Positions 1-11,828 of a stretch of DNA of 64,000 nucleotides are shown one piece after another. Each line of letters opens with the position of its first letter. Position 1 is the first letter of the stretch. Under the pieces are notes generated by a model. The model did no database searches. It was not told the DNA's origin and saw only the letters and a list, made by a program, of their open reading frames with translations. Origin of the DNA: Escarpia spicata (lineage: Eukaryota; Annelida; Polychaeta; Sabellida; Siboglinidae); NCBI GenBank assembly GCA_963995525.1, contig OZ023211.1:410598-474597 (forward strand). The letters are read 5' to 3'. The translations under genes were made by a program, and so were the position numbers.

Positions 1-767
1 GATCCCACGCAGTCAAGACGCACACCGCTGATAAGTTGTCTCGCACACAATAATGTGCTCTAAATGTCAGCAGTAGTCACACAGGTATGTGATGTACTGT
101 GTGTACGTCAATGATACAGACAATGGAGCTTGATTCCTCTGCCATGTGTGTTGTTATGTCTAGGGGGTCAGGGGGTCATGTCAAACTAGTATTAAGACAG
201 AAAACAATGTCCCCAAAAATCATCTACAGCCCTACACATATTCACACATGCACACATAACACTAATGGAGTTGGATAATGATGCATAATGGGATTCCTAT
301 CAATCATATGATATCAACTGTCCTAAACACATGCTTTTATTTGTATGCCAGAGTGAGACTACAATGAAATGGCAACTTCAGCATCTTCAGAGATGATTCC
401 CATGAGAGCAACTTTATTAATCTGAACAGGAGAGAACTACACCAAATCAACATTATTAAATGTAATCATCCATTGCTGAGTAACATCAATTGCCCTCTAG
501 CCCCCCCCCCCCCCCCCCCCCATCCAACTCCCTCACCAAAGGAATATCATCAGTCCAGCCAGATTACATTATCCCCCAGCTTCATGGACTCTATCCTAAT
601 TGCTGTCCACAGGGCTCACTCACAAACAGATCCAATCACAAGCAGAGCTACATCAATCAACACAACCCTCAAGACTGGTCATTTCTGCCAAGGTCCAGCA
701 GGAAACTGACCAGCACAGATAACAGGTCGTTGCTTCTTACACAGCATTCTACTTGCATAGTCTATTC
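1..767. other. Non-coding stretch, no gene seen
   Basis: No convincing exon is visible. The stretch holds a poly-C run of about 20 bases near 501-520. Short open frames across that run are low-complexity and proline-rich and look fortuitous. On the minus strand a short open segment near 352-420 follows an acceptor-like CAG, but without a recognisable product it was not called. Confidence 0.5.
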
Positions 768-2419
768 AGCATCCTTCTAAAACTTTCTGTCAGTCCATCT
801 AGCATCCTTCTAAAACTTGCTGTCATGTCAGTCCATCTAGCATCCTTCTAATACTTGCTGTCAGTCCATCCAGCATCCTTCTAAAACTTTCTGTCAGTCC
901 ATCTAGCATCCTTCTAAAACTTGCTGTCATGTCAGTCCATCTAGCATCCTTCTAATACTTGCTGTCAGTCCATCCAGCATCCGTCTAAAACTTGCTGTTT
1001 GTCCATCTACCATCCTTCTAATACTTGCTGTCAGTCCATCCAGCATCCTTCTAATACTTGCTGTCAGTCCATCTAGCATCCTTCTAAAACTTGCTGCCAG
1101 TCCATCCAGCAACCTTCTAAAACTTGTTGTCAGTCCATCCAGCATCCTTCTAAAACTTGCTGTCAGTCCATCCAGCATCCGTCTAAAACTTGCTGTGTCC
1201 ATCTACCATCCTTCTAATACTTGCTGTCAGTCCATCCAGCATCCTTCTAATACTTGCTGTCAGTCCATCTAGCATCCTTCTAAAACTTGCTGCCAGTCCA
1301 TCCAGCAACCTTCTAAAACTTGTTGTCAGTCCATCCAGCATCCTTCTAAAACTTGCTGTCAGTCCATCTAGCATCCTTCTAATACTTGCTGTCAGTCCAT
1401 CCAGCATCCTTCTAAAACTTGCTGTCAGTCCATCTAGCATCCTTCTAATAGTTGATGTCTGTCCATCTAGCATCCTTCTAAAACTTGCTGCCAGTCCATC
1501 CAGCATCCTTCTAAAACTCGCTGTCAGTCTTTCTAGCAGCCTTCTAAAACTTGCTGTCAGTCCATCTAGCATCCTTCTAAAACTTGCTGTCAGTCCATCT
1601 AGCATCCTTCTAAAACTTGCTGTCTGTCCATCTAGCATCCTTCTAAAACTCGCTGTCAGTCCATCTAGCATCCTTCTAAAACTTGCTGTCTGTCCATCTA
1701 GCATCCTTCTAAAACTTGCTGTCAGTCCATCTAGCATCCTTCTAAAACTTGCTGTCAGTCCATCTAGCATCCTTCTAAAACTTGCTGTCAGTCCATCTAG
1801 CATCCTTCTAAAACTTGCTGCCAGTCCATCCAGCATCCTTCTAAAACTCGCTGTCAGTCCATCTAGCATCCTTCTAAAACTTGCTGTCAGTCCATCTAGC
1901 ATCCTTCTAAAACTTGCTGTCAGTCCATCTAGCATCCTTCTAAAACTTGCTGTCTGTCCATCTAGCATCCTTCTAAAACTTGCTGTCTGTCCATCTAGCA
2001 TCCTTCTAATACTTGCTGTCAGTCCATCCAGCATCCTTCTAAAACTTGCTGTCAGTCCATCTAGCATCCTTCTAATAGTTGCTGTCTGTCCATCTAGCAT
2101 CCTTCTAAAACTTGCTGCCAGTCCATCCAGCATCCTTCTAAAACTCGCTGTCAGTCTTTCTAGCAGCCTTCTAAAACTTGCTGTCAGTCCATCTAGCATC
2201 CTTCTAAAACTTGCTGTCAGTCCATCTAGCATCCTTCTAAAACTTGCTGTCTGTCCATGTAGCATCCTTCTAATACTTGCTGTCTGTCCATCTAGCATCC
2301 TTCTGATACTTGCTGTCAGTCCATCTAGCATCCTTCTAATACTTGCTGTCTGTCCATTTAGCATCCTTCTAAAACTTGCTGCCAGTCCATCCAGCATCCT
2401 ACTAAAACTTGCTGTCAGT
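768..2419. repeat. 33-bp minisatellite, about 50 copies
   Basis: A tandem array whose unit contains AGCATCCTTCTAAAACTTGC followed by TGTCAGTCCATCT. The period is 33 bp, a multiple of three, and most units lack stops on both strands. Long open frames therefore appear on the minus strand (11-residue unit MLDGLTASFRR) and on the plus strand (unit ILLKLAVSPSS). Copies vary at a few positions (CTAG/CCAG, AAAAC/ATAC, CAGT/CTGT), giving recurrent variant blocks, and a short deletion near 1195 breaks the minus-strand frame. If the kinectin/p180-like gene continues leftwards, the array lies in or beyond its introns. I read it as a non-coding minisatellite. Confidence 0.95.
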
Positions 2420-4167
2420 TTAGACTGGAAAGTAAATCTGGGTAGTACATAAATAGAGAACTTTACGGGCATTGTGTGAAATGGCAACATTTCTATGTTA
2501 CATTGCTACCAAAGCCATCCTTGTTCTGTAAGTAAATTATTACATATGCATTATATGCAAATTGATGTCTCATTCAAGTAACCAACCCCAAAAATTCAAG
2601 GTTTTATATTTGTCAGAAGTATAAATTTCACTCCAACTTGAAAACTGCCTACAACTTCTTAAAGACATATGCAAGAGCACATGGGATTGTCAAAGTGGCC
2701 GGCCATACAGGTAGGACTGGTGACACACTACACTTGACAGACAACATGATAGTGATGTCATGGTTGATGTCAACACCTAAACACGGCTGCTGTTATGTCA
2801 TGTCCTAACATCCACAGACAGACAGTCTATCAACTGAGCTACAACAACCTACCTCTCTACATTTAAAACATTTGCTCCATACATCTAACTTACCATTAAG
2901 TGGATTCTAACTTACCAGTAAATCAGGTCTAATTGTCTAACTGAAACGAATATCAGACATGCAACTATGCAACTATAGGAGATCTATAACTTTCAATTAT
3001 ATTTACACTTATCAACTGTCTAGCATGACACTACTTCAAACTTCTCATCAAATGTTATTTATTGAGAACATTATCTACTTAAAGCTACTTCAAACTGAAG
3101 CACACCTCTTTCATACACCAGCTTCATCTAGAAATATCAACAATCAAAACTCATTCCCTTCAAAATGTCATGGGATTACAGTCAGCCAAAGAAAGCAGTG
3201 TTATGTGAGAGCTTCAAACAGTTCAAATCAATCACTGCCATAGCCAAGGTAAAGAAGTACTTCATGAAAGTGCAGCAACGCAGACAGCCAATGAACCACT
3301 GCCGTGGTTGTTGTGATGGCTCCACACTTCATTATCAAGTTAATACACTACAGCACTAGTGCCCTCGCACTACAGCACTAGTGTCCTCAAGTGACTGTAT
3401 CAAATATCATCTGTATGGGTTCACATTGGAAGAAGCCAAACAACAATATCATTATTTATTGATGTTTCTGTTCAAGTGCAAGAATATAACTGCCTGTATG
3501 TGTTTAAGGAGAACTTATTCCTAACACACACACGTTTATTAATAACATGTACAGCCCTTAATGAGTCATTTTGATCAAGAATGCCTGATTGTCAACCTTA
3601 GAATTAGTTACGGTTATCTGTCAAACAAAACAGGTTCGTTTGCAGTAATGAAATACAGCATTTGTATCAGGAAACAGTGAACTACAACCAACAGACTGTA
3701 ACCCATGTAGACAGTCACCCATGGTTTGACTTACAGCACAAGTTTGGTATACTATGCATTTGTATTCATTATAAAGTACAGCAGTGTTCTACTGTAAACT
3801 GCTGTTGACTACTGCGCATCCAATCCGTGACGCACACATTGCTTTCACACTGGAGTGACACTCAATGATGTACTGCCAGTGACACTGGACTAAGTGTGTG
3901 GATGAGTCTGCTACCATTCATAACACCCACACCTCCCCCAGCCACACAGCTGTCGCAGAGACACAGTCCACAGCTGTGGCAGAGACACAGTCCACAGCTG
4001 TGCACTCATGGCTCATCCTTACTGGCCAGTACATCACTTGCATCTTCATTCACAATCTCATTCACTCATATTATTCTGGACTTGATTTTCAGATATAATC
4101 CCACAGGTAGTAAGTTACAGTCCAAGTTCACCGGGCACTTAGGGTTTCCTCAAAAAGATATGGACAA
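2420..4167. other. Non-coding stretch, no gene seen
   Basis: AT-rich unique-looking sequence with no recognisable exon. A short partial duplication containing GCAGAGACACAGTCCACAGC lies near 3955-4005. Confidence 0.45.
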
Positions 4168-4306
4168 TGTGGAGTGAATAACATTACAATGTGGGGTGAA
4201 CAACATTGCAATGTGGGGTGAACAACATTGCAACGGGGGGGGGGGGGGTGAACAACATTACAATGTGGGGTGAACAACATTGCAATGGGGAGGTGAACAA
4301 CATTGC
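4168..4306. repeat. 23-bp minisatellite interrupted by a poly-G run
   Basis: About six units of GGGTGAACAACATTGCAATG-type sequence. One unit has expanded into a run of more than ten G near 4236-4248. Confidence 0.85.
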
Positions 4307-4699
4307 CCAAGTTTTTAAATGACAGGAGATGGACTCAAAAGTCTCGATCAACAGTCGTCTTTGAAAGTTCTTCTAGATGACTGTGTTCAACACCAAACAT
4401 ACGTGGACACCTCTAGGCTTTTACATGAGACTGTGCACTCCGCACTAATGTTAAGTCAACACAAAAAGTAGTCGTTTATAAATGCATATAAGTACACATC
4501 TAATCTTGGGATTAGGATAAACTACATCTAATCTTGGGACTAGGATAATCACTCCGTAATCCAGTCCAGCTTTGTAAACCCCAAAGTTACCTCTGGCATA
4601 TGGATCAACTTTAGTGTGATATCACTTTGAAGTGATAGTTATTTGCAAAGTGGGGTATTTTGGTCCACATGCAACGTACAGAGGAGACAGTAAACACCT

Positions 4700-6330
4700 G
4701 CGGTTACAGAGGCAGTGCTATTGGAGCCGTATCTTTCTTCTACTTTCACTATTCGCGACATCTGGGGTTGTTGGTATGGCTGGTCATTTTCTTTCTCCAT
4801 GTTGCCTTCTGCATGCGTCTTTCCATCTGGTCTTCGGTCATCCTCTCCTTCTTCTTCCTGGTATCTCTGCATTTAGCACTCTTCTCACTATGTGCTCCGC
4901 TTCCCTTCTCATCACATGCCCATACTATTTCAGTCGTTTCTCTCTTATCTTTTTGGATGCTTGTGCCCCGTTCAGCATTGCTGGCCTGACTACTGTTTTA
5001 TAGATCTTCCCCTTCAACTTCACTGGCATCCTCCCGTCGCACAACATTCCACTGCATTTCTTCCAATTTCCCCAAGCTGCATTCACTCTCTGTTTGATCT
5101 CTGTTTCCATGCCTCCTTTCTCTTCCACGACTAACCCTAGATATTTCAAGTGTGTCACTTTTTCTGCCTCGTCTCCCAGTATCTTTACAGTTGGTCTGTC
5201 TATCTCATCATTCTGTTCGAACCTGAAGTCCAGGAATTGGGTTTTCTGTCGACCAACCTTCATTCCTCTCTCTTCCAATGCCTTCCTCCACGTCTCCAGG
5301 TACTCTATGACTCTCTCCCATATCTTAAAGGTGTGCTTCAGGAGTTTGATCCATCGGTAGTTCTTACACTTCTGAATGTCACCTTTTCCCTTGAAGATTG
5401 GAACCAGCATGCTCTGTGGCCAAGCCGATGGCATGTGTTCTGAAGTCATGACACAGTTGAAAAGTCTGCATAGTAACTATACACCAAAGTTGCCCATACA
5501 TTTCCAAGCTTCAGCTGGTATTTCATCTGCTCCTACAGTCTTCCCATTTTTCATCCCTCCGAGTGCTTTCTCTGTTTCTTCGTCACTGATACTCCTTACC
5601 ATTCCTTGATTCACATCCCTCTGCTCGGTTTCTACTCTCAGGTTTTCCTCGTTCATCAGCCAGTTAAAGTATTGGTCCCATCTCTCTTTGATGTCATCGT
5701 CTTTCATCAATACTTCTCCCGTTGCATTTTTGACTGTACGTATCTGGCCTATGTCCTTTCCTGCATGGTCCCTCGCTGCTGCTATTCTATAGATGTCCTT
5801 TCCTGCACGGTCCCTAGCTGCTGCTATTCTATAGATGTCCTTTCCTGCACGGTCCCTAGCTGCTGCTATTGTATAGGTGTCCTTCTGACCATCACTAGTT
5901 TCTAGGTTGTCGTACAATCTCTCTACTGCTTCTTCTCTCACTCTTGCCACCACCTTCTTAGCCGTCACTTTCGTTCTCTAGTACTCTGCTCTGTCTATCT
6001 CTGCTCCTGTTCGCTTCCATTTCTTCAGTCTGTCTTGCATTCTCAGTGTCAACATTCCACCACCAGCTTTCTACTCCGGGTTTCTACTTCCCCATTGACC
6101 TCCCACATACTTCCTCCCCACACTTTCTGATCTACTCCACAGTTTCTTCCCACCATTCTTCCACGTTCTCCATTGTTACTTCATCTTTATCTGATAGTCT
6201 CTCCATATGTTTATCCTGAAGTTCTCCCTCACTACTTCCTCTTTTAGCTTCCACCATCTCATCTGTTTCCTTCCCACTGTTCTCCTCTGTTTTGTTTTCC
6301 TCACCTCTAGTTCAGAAACTAGTACCATGT
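4700..6330 (-). mobile_element. RTE-like non-LTR retrotransposon remnant (dead)
   Basis: Read on the minus strand, the pieces follow the order of an RTE-type LINE. A linker downstream of the endonuclease lies at about 6330-5970. It is followed by a reverse transcriptase start with MKNGKTVGADEIPAEAWK (about 5590-5500) and VPIFKGKGDIQKCKNYR (about 5400-5350). The post-RT region has VKLKGKIYKTVVRP near 5010, and a C-terminal tail with YGHVMR and PGRRRRG lies near 4930-4830. The sequence jumps from the 'ERVIE' block directly to a post-catalytic block near 5295, so the palm domain with its YxDD motif is deleted. Stops and frame changes occur at 5470, 5970 and 4925. A 42-bp in-frame triplication lies at about 5756-5880. 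The 5' endonuclease portion was not found. Family assignment rests on motif memory. Confidence 0.8.
5756..5880 (-). repeat. 42-bp triplication inside the RTE-like ORF
   Basis: Three tandem copies of a 42-bp unit encode a 14-residue block (DIYRIAAARDRAGK type) in frame on the minus strand. The copies are nearly identical, so the expansion looks younger than the element's other damage. Confidence 0.85.
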
Positions 6331-7490
6331 GTTGTGTGGTGATGGCCTCTGTATTTTTTCATCTCTCAAACATGCTTAAATTTCATGATTTAGTTAAATA
6401 CAAGACTACGATTATACTTTAGAACGCAAACAACCACTCTTTAAATGGACGTGTTCAAATATTATTTGAACCAACCGCAGCTATACACCAAACAAAACAA
6501 ACTGTTCTATGTTAAAAAGACAAACACCACCCTCTGAGTGCTGTTACTCACCATGAAACAATCTAGCAAATAAATTGACCCAGCTTCCAAGTTCGACACA
6601 ATTTTAAAAAGCATTCAAGTTGTCATACTTTCTACATATCCGTGCACGTGTTAATATTGTGCACGTGTTAATTATGTTGTTGTTCTTGAAAAAACTTTCA
6701 TTCATTCACTCCCCTGGGGAGGGTTAAACACTATTATTATCTTCCCTGGCCTTCTTCATTCTTTTGCCAACTAAACATCAATGGACTGTTGGCAAATGTT
6801 TTTACCACAATGCCAAATAATACTTCTGATAACTAGTGTACAAGGAGCAACATCATTCATGCTATACAGACATTAATATAATAATTTAATTATAATAATA
6901 CTTTTCTGCAATTGGAAAGAAAGTACAAACAATTTGAGCATTGGAGCAACATGATAAGCCTAAATGGACAACCATATTCCTCAAAGCAGAAGGTCTGCAC
7001 CTTCTCACAGGTGCTAATGCAGATGCAGTAAAAAAGCCACTTCCACAAGACTGACTTTTTAATCTAAAAATAACATGCCCTCTGCCAGTTTTTCAAAAGA
7101 TAGGCTCCCGAGTCTAGCCTTGGTCCATGATTATCTATCACAGTTATGCTGAGTTGGTTGCTGTGCCCACTAAGGAGATATTATTCATTACTGAATCTAT
7201 TACATAACAGGACCTCATGAGATGTGATCGTGACAAAATGTTGGCCAACCCAGACCAGGACAGAGTAACTATACACTAACACTGGGTCCTGGATGACTGT
7301 GCTCTGTAACAGCACAGATTCGCAGAATTTGCATCATCAATACCCACTATGAGGAGACACAATAGGAGAAAATGTCAAACTGTGACTGAGCAATTAACCA
7401 GTGTGATGTTGTACATAACCATTAGAGCTAATTCACACGAGACAATATTGTCACTGCAATGACACGACACCATCACATGCGACCAACTGC
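6331..7490. other. Non-coding stretch, no gene seen
   Basis: AT-rich sequence without supported exons, RNA genes or strong repeats. Confidence 0.4.
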
Positions 7491-8355
7491 AGCTTCATCA
7501 TCTTGTGTGTACTGTGTACTGCTTCTCTCAGCTTCATCATCTTGTGTGTACTGTGTACTGCTTCTCTCAGCTTCATCATCTTGTGTGTACTGTGTACTGC
7601 TTCTCTCAGCTTCATCATCTTGTGTGTACGGTGTACTGCTTCTCTCAGCTTCATCAGCTTGTGTGTACTGTGTACTGCTTCTCTCAGCATCATCATCTTG
7701 TGTGTACTGTGTACTGCTTCTCTCAGCTTCATCATCTTGTGTGTACTGTGTACTGCTTCTCTCAGCATCATCATCTTGTGTGTACTGTGTACTGCTTCTC
7801 TCAGCTTCATCATCTTGTGTGTACTGTGTACTGCTTCTCTCAGCTTCATCATCTTGTGTGTACTGTGTACTGCTTCTCTCAGCATCATCATCTTGTGTGT
7901 ACTGTGTACTGCTTCTCTCAGCTTCATCATCTTGTGTGTACTGTGTACTGCTTCTCTCAGCTTCATCATCTTGTGTGTACTGTGTACTGCTTCTCTCAGC
8001 TTCATCATCTTGTGTGTACTGTGTACTGCTTCTCTCAGCTTCATCATCTTGTGTGTACTGTGTACTGCTTCTCTCAGCTTCATCATCTTGTGTGTACTGT
8101 GTACTGCTTCTCTCAGCTTCATCATCTTGTGTGTACTGTGTACTGCTTCTCTCAGCGTCATCATCTTGTGTGTACTGTGTACGGCTTCTCTCAGCTTCAT
8201 CATATTGTGTGTACTGTGTACTGCTTCTCTCAGCTTCATCATCTTGTGTGTACTGTGTACTGCTTCTCTCAGCTTCATCAGCTTGTGTGTCTGTGTACTG
8301 CTTCTCTCAGCTTCATCATCTTGTGTGTACTGTGTACTGCTTCTCTCAGCTTCAA
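7491..8355. repeat. 39-bp minisatellite, about 22 copies
   Basis: The unit includes CAGCTTCATCATCTTGTGTG followed by TACTGTGTACTGCTTCTCT. The 39-bp period is a multiple of three and the unit lacks stops in three plus frames and one minus frame, so four long overlapping open frames arise trivially (minus unit MKLREAVHSTHKM). Variation is limited to single substitutions such as CTTC/CATC. One unit near 8290 has lost two bases, which ends the frames. Confidence 0.95.
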
Positions 8356-11218
8356 GTTCAATACAACTCATCCTGGTTTGAAGTAACCTACATTGTGAAA
8401 TGGCCATGACCATTTCTGATGATGAACAGAACATATCATCAGCGGAGTCATCGCAGCAACTTCATCTCAGCTTTACTTCAGACTTTTACACTGACATCTA
8501 CCACAATCTATGTGCATACTTCGTAGCCACCAGTGCCAAGCATATATTTATTTCACGTAGACCTACTAGTTAGTACTACTACTGTAACTACAAAAGAAAA
8601 TTATAGAGTGAATACATCCAAGACAAAACCACGGGCCTGTATGTATAATGTGCTGACGTGGCTGACAGGAAACCACATGCTTCACTGGCACGTCTTCAAA
8701 GCCCATTTAAACACAGACAATAAAATTCCAAACAGGCCAGACAAAGAGCACACAACGCCTATACATGTCACCAACAACAGCCCGGTATGTGCGTTGTGCT
8801 TGGCCCCCTGGGAACAAGCAACTGTTTTGGGTTCATAATCTGTGAGTAGAATCATGTGCCACTCTGCTGTGCTCCATTCACGTGGCACAATACGGCCACG
8901 TCAACATCCCGCGTCCTGGCGGGTCCCACATGCTACAAAAGGCCTGCCTTGGGCCAACAGCCGACTCACACTAACTTAAAGTGACATGCTTGCCAAATGT
9001 GTTTTTCTCAGTAGACTTGGGCACCCTCAATTTCTACCCTCCAGTGAAATTTAGATTTTGTGGTCAGACTCCTGGTGGTAAATTCTAAATACTATCAGTA
9101 CTAGTCGTCAGTATTTCAGTATTTGCTGGACTGCTTACTGTGTACTCGCACACTCTCAACAAGACAAGGAAGTGTCCCTTCATGGTCGCCAGGTCTCATG
9201 TTCATATTAATAATGGATCAGAGTGTCTATTGGCATGAATGACATGGCATACTTGAATCTGAAAGAAAACATATCTAACGATCTGAAGAATCCACAATAT
9301 AGATATCATGGGATCCATGTGTTTGCAACACTCTAATGCTCTTTCAATGCGAAAGGTACTCTCCAGTCATAAAGATGTCACTGGAAAATTTAGTGATCAT
9401 TTTTAGTACAACATTTTCAAAAGCTGTGCACCTATATCACTGAAGCTGAAAAGTAGAGCTGTATTTCCTTTTAAAATGACATTTAAGATGAATATATTTG
9501 GGTTGAAAGGTCACATGTAACACTATGTAGGCTTCTAAACACACTTGTGTAACCACTACTAAAGACAGGTGTCCATCAAAACATGTGGCTCTTTGTATTA
9601 CCTATTTAACTACAAGTCAGTCCTTCTCACGTAAGCCATTTAGGGTGTGTGCAGACACCACATGCATGCTCTCTATCACTGTATACATGCTCTAACAGGT
9701 TGACAGCCATTGAAGGGTTTGTTTGCCAGTTATACAGGAAGGCTGGACTGGGTGCACCAGCTGAAGCATTCGCTAACATGTCACTTGACTGCAGTGGGTA
9801 CATGCAGTCAATTAATGCCACATCAAGAGTAAAGTTTAACATAAACAGACTACACACACACACATATATATATGCTGCTAAGTACGTGATAAATGAGCAT
9901 GTCTGTGGACTGGCATTGGCACTGATGATATAATCATGTAGGCTATCTTCATCCAGTTTCTCAAGCTCAGGATCTAGATTAAATTAGATGTTTTCACACA
10001 TGCAATTCTAGTAAAAAAGTTGAAAAAACAAGTTGGCAAATAGTCATATATACAACTGTGTTGTTATTGACAGCTTCCCCTACTGTAGTGTGCAATTTAG
10101 ACTAAATACTGAAGCGCTGTGGCATTGAATCTAGGTACAAACCAATATCATATTACAAAGAATGAAGGAAATGGCACTTTGGGAAATTGGTACCTTGTTC
10201 TCAATAGCACACCGCTGTAATTTGTATCATTTCAACAAATTACATATCTTTATTCGAACTGAACAAACTATTTAAGATGTGTCCATATTAATGACTTTGT
10301 TGATTCTAAGCAGAACACTTTTAAATACACAATTACAAATCAAAACTCTGTACACGGAGATGGGCTGATAACAAATGTAGAGACTAAGTGTCTTAAATAT
10401 ATTGCACATTAGAAAATAATAGACAGTGTCTTAAATGTACAACACTAGTCCTCTTGTTTCAGACTGGACCGTACACTACTGAGAACATACCACTCCCTAC
10501 ATTAAACCAGTAAACTGGCCGATTGATTGCCAAGTCATTTATTTCTTCAAGTACATTCACAACTGAAGCTAGACTGTGAATCCATGGCCACATGTTAATA
10601 GCTGGTGGAGTACTGCCTGGTGGAGCAGTAGATATAATATCAAAGCAATCAACTTCGTATTAAGCTTGCTGTGTATACTGCAGTACAGGTTGACCGGGAG
10701 TGACTGCAGAACAACCACCTTTCACCAACCACTTATTCGGCATACACTATTCAACATACAGTTGTTTACTTGTCTTGACAAGTGAATGAACACATGAATT
10801 AGTGATCAATGTATGATAGGTGTATCCAGTCCGTAGAACTGCTCACGGCGCTCTACCTTTCACCCCTGGTAGACCTGTTCATTTCAATACCCACTCAACT
10901 GTAATAAATACTATGACTATTTCACTGTTGAATGCAAACTGTTATAAATACATGTACTGGCTACTGGTGGTCGGAAGATATTCAGCTTTAGAATTAAAAA
11001 TCAAACATCTCTAACAAGATGAATAATCACTCACATTCAACTGGGATTCCCAGTTAATCACAAAAATAATAGTTAGTATGACCAGTTATTAACAGTTTGA
11101 ACTTTTGAGTAATTATTTTTTATTTATACGTCTGAAGATATGTCCATTTCTTGAAATCAGAACTTGTTAAAACTACAAGTACAACAACATTTAAGTACCA
11201 AGACCCTGCTCAACTTAC
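8356..11218. other. Probable intron of the kinectin/p180-like gene, no exon seen
   Basis: This follows the splice donor of the minus-strand exon at 11219. No further coiled-coil or lysine-rich exon could be recognised. The segment at about 10811-10900 resembles one at 35015-35120 (see dispersed repeats). Confidence 0.4.
10811..10900. repeat. Dispersed repeat, copy 1 (TATCCAGTCC family)
   Basis: It shares TATCCAGTCC, then a GCGCT-TAC block, then CTGG-AGACCT-TTCA with 35015-35120, at clear but diverged similarity. The copy near 35 kb preserves TATAGCGC and GCGCTTTACA, which face each other as a short inverted motif, as in small MITE- or SINE-like repeats. The family was not identified. Confidence 0.55.
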
Positions 11219-11828
11219 CTGCAGTTGATGGTTCCACAGCTCGCACTTTTCTGCTCTTTGACTTGGTCTCACGCATCTGAACCGTAGCTTGGACTTGTTT
11301 GATTTCTTCCACACGGATCTCCTCTTGGATGCTCTGCACCTCAGCGACTGGACGCACTTCTTTCGATGGCGGCATGTCATGCGCAACCTTCTCCTGACGC
11401 TGACCTTCAGAGACATGGGTTTTATGCAAACCTCCTTCTCGCACAACCGGTGATACCGAAGCAGCCTGCTTCCCAGAGCTGGCAGCTTCTTCAGGTTTTC
11501 CTTTCTTGCTCTTCTGCACCTTGACCGGTTCTATTTTTGGCTGTGCAAAAGTGGGTAGCTTAATAAGCTCCGGATATGCTTCAACAACTTTTTCTTCCAC
11601 TTTCTCCACTTTCGCCTTTCGCTGGCGAACCTTGGTCTTACTCTTATCCTTCTTCTCACTATGGCCGTGCTGGCGTGTTTTTAAGCGCTCTTTCTCCAGT
11701 CGTTGTTGTTGTTCGCGCATTACGTCATCATACGATTTTTCACGCATGGTGCACATCATGATAAAGTATATCAATAAGGCCGAAATTATTACTACAGCAA
11801 TGCAAATCATCATCGTCTGGATATCCAT
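11219..11828 (-). CDS. Kinectin / ribosome-binding protein 1 (p180)-like, first coding exon (partial gene)
   Basis: The exon encodes 203 residues plus one base (phase 1), ending at a strong donor CAG|GTAAGT at 11219/11218. The start at 11828 was chosen because it lies in AACCATGG, a good Kozak context, and puts the hydrophobic segment at the extreme N-terminus as in the family; in-frame ATGs at 11852 and 11864 are possible alternatives. Residues about 4-28 form one membrane segment (signal anchor, no cleavage site seen). It is followed by MREKSYDDVMREQQ, which resembles the juxtamembrane 'MKE-x-YDEV' motif of kinectin and p180. Residues about 45-200 are Lys/Glu/Arg-rich, including a KKDKSKTKVRQRK stretch. 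Such proteins sit in the ER membrane with a cytosolic basic region and long coiled coil, binding ribosomes or kinesin. The coiled-coil exons were not found at 1-11157. The exon is divergent to ENOPH1, about 3.9 kb away. Which paralogue it is cannot be decided. Confidence 0.62.

Noticed and set aside
352..420. Minus-strand segment after CTGTTCAG reading INKVALMGIISEDAEVAISL then stop
   Set aside because: A possible last exon, but no matching upstream exon or family; the evidence is one acceptor-like site.
1190..2452. Long ORFs on both strands over the 33-bp array as a repeat protein
   Set aside because: Period divisible by three with stop-free units opens both strands; no start context, splice sites or non-repeat domain supports a protein. 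Kept only as a transcript test.
7451..8434. Four overlapping ORFs of about 290-330 codons over the 39-bp array
   Set aside because: Same cause; opening of three plus frames at once shows this is unit composition, not selection for coding.
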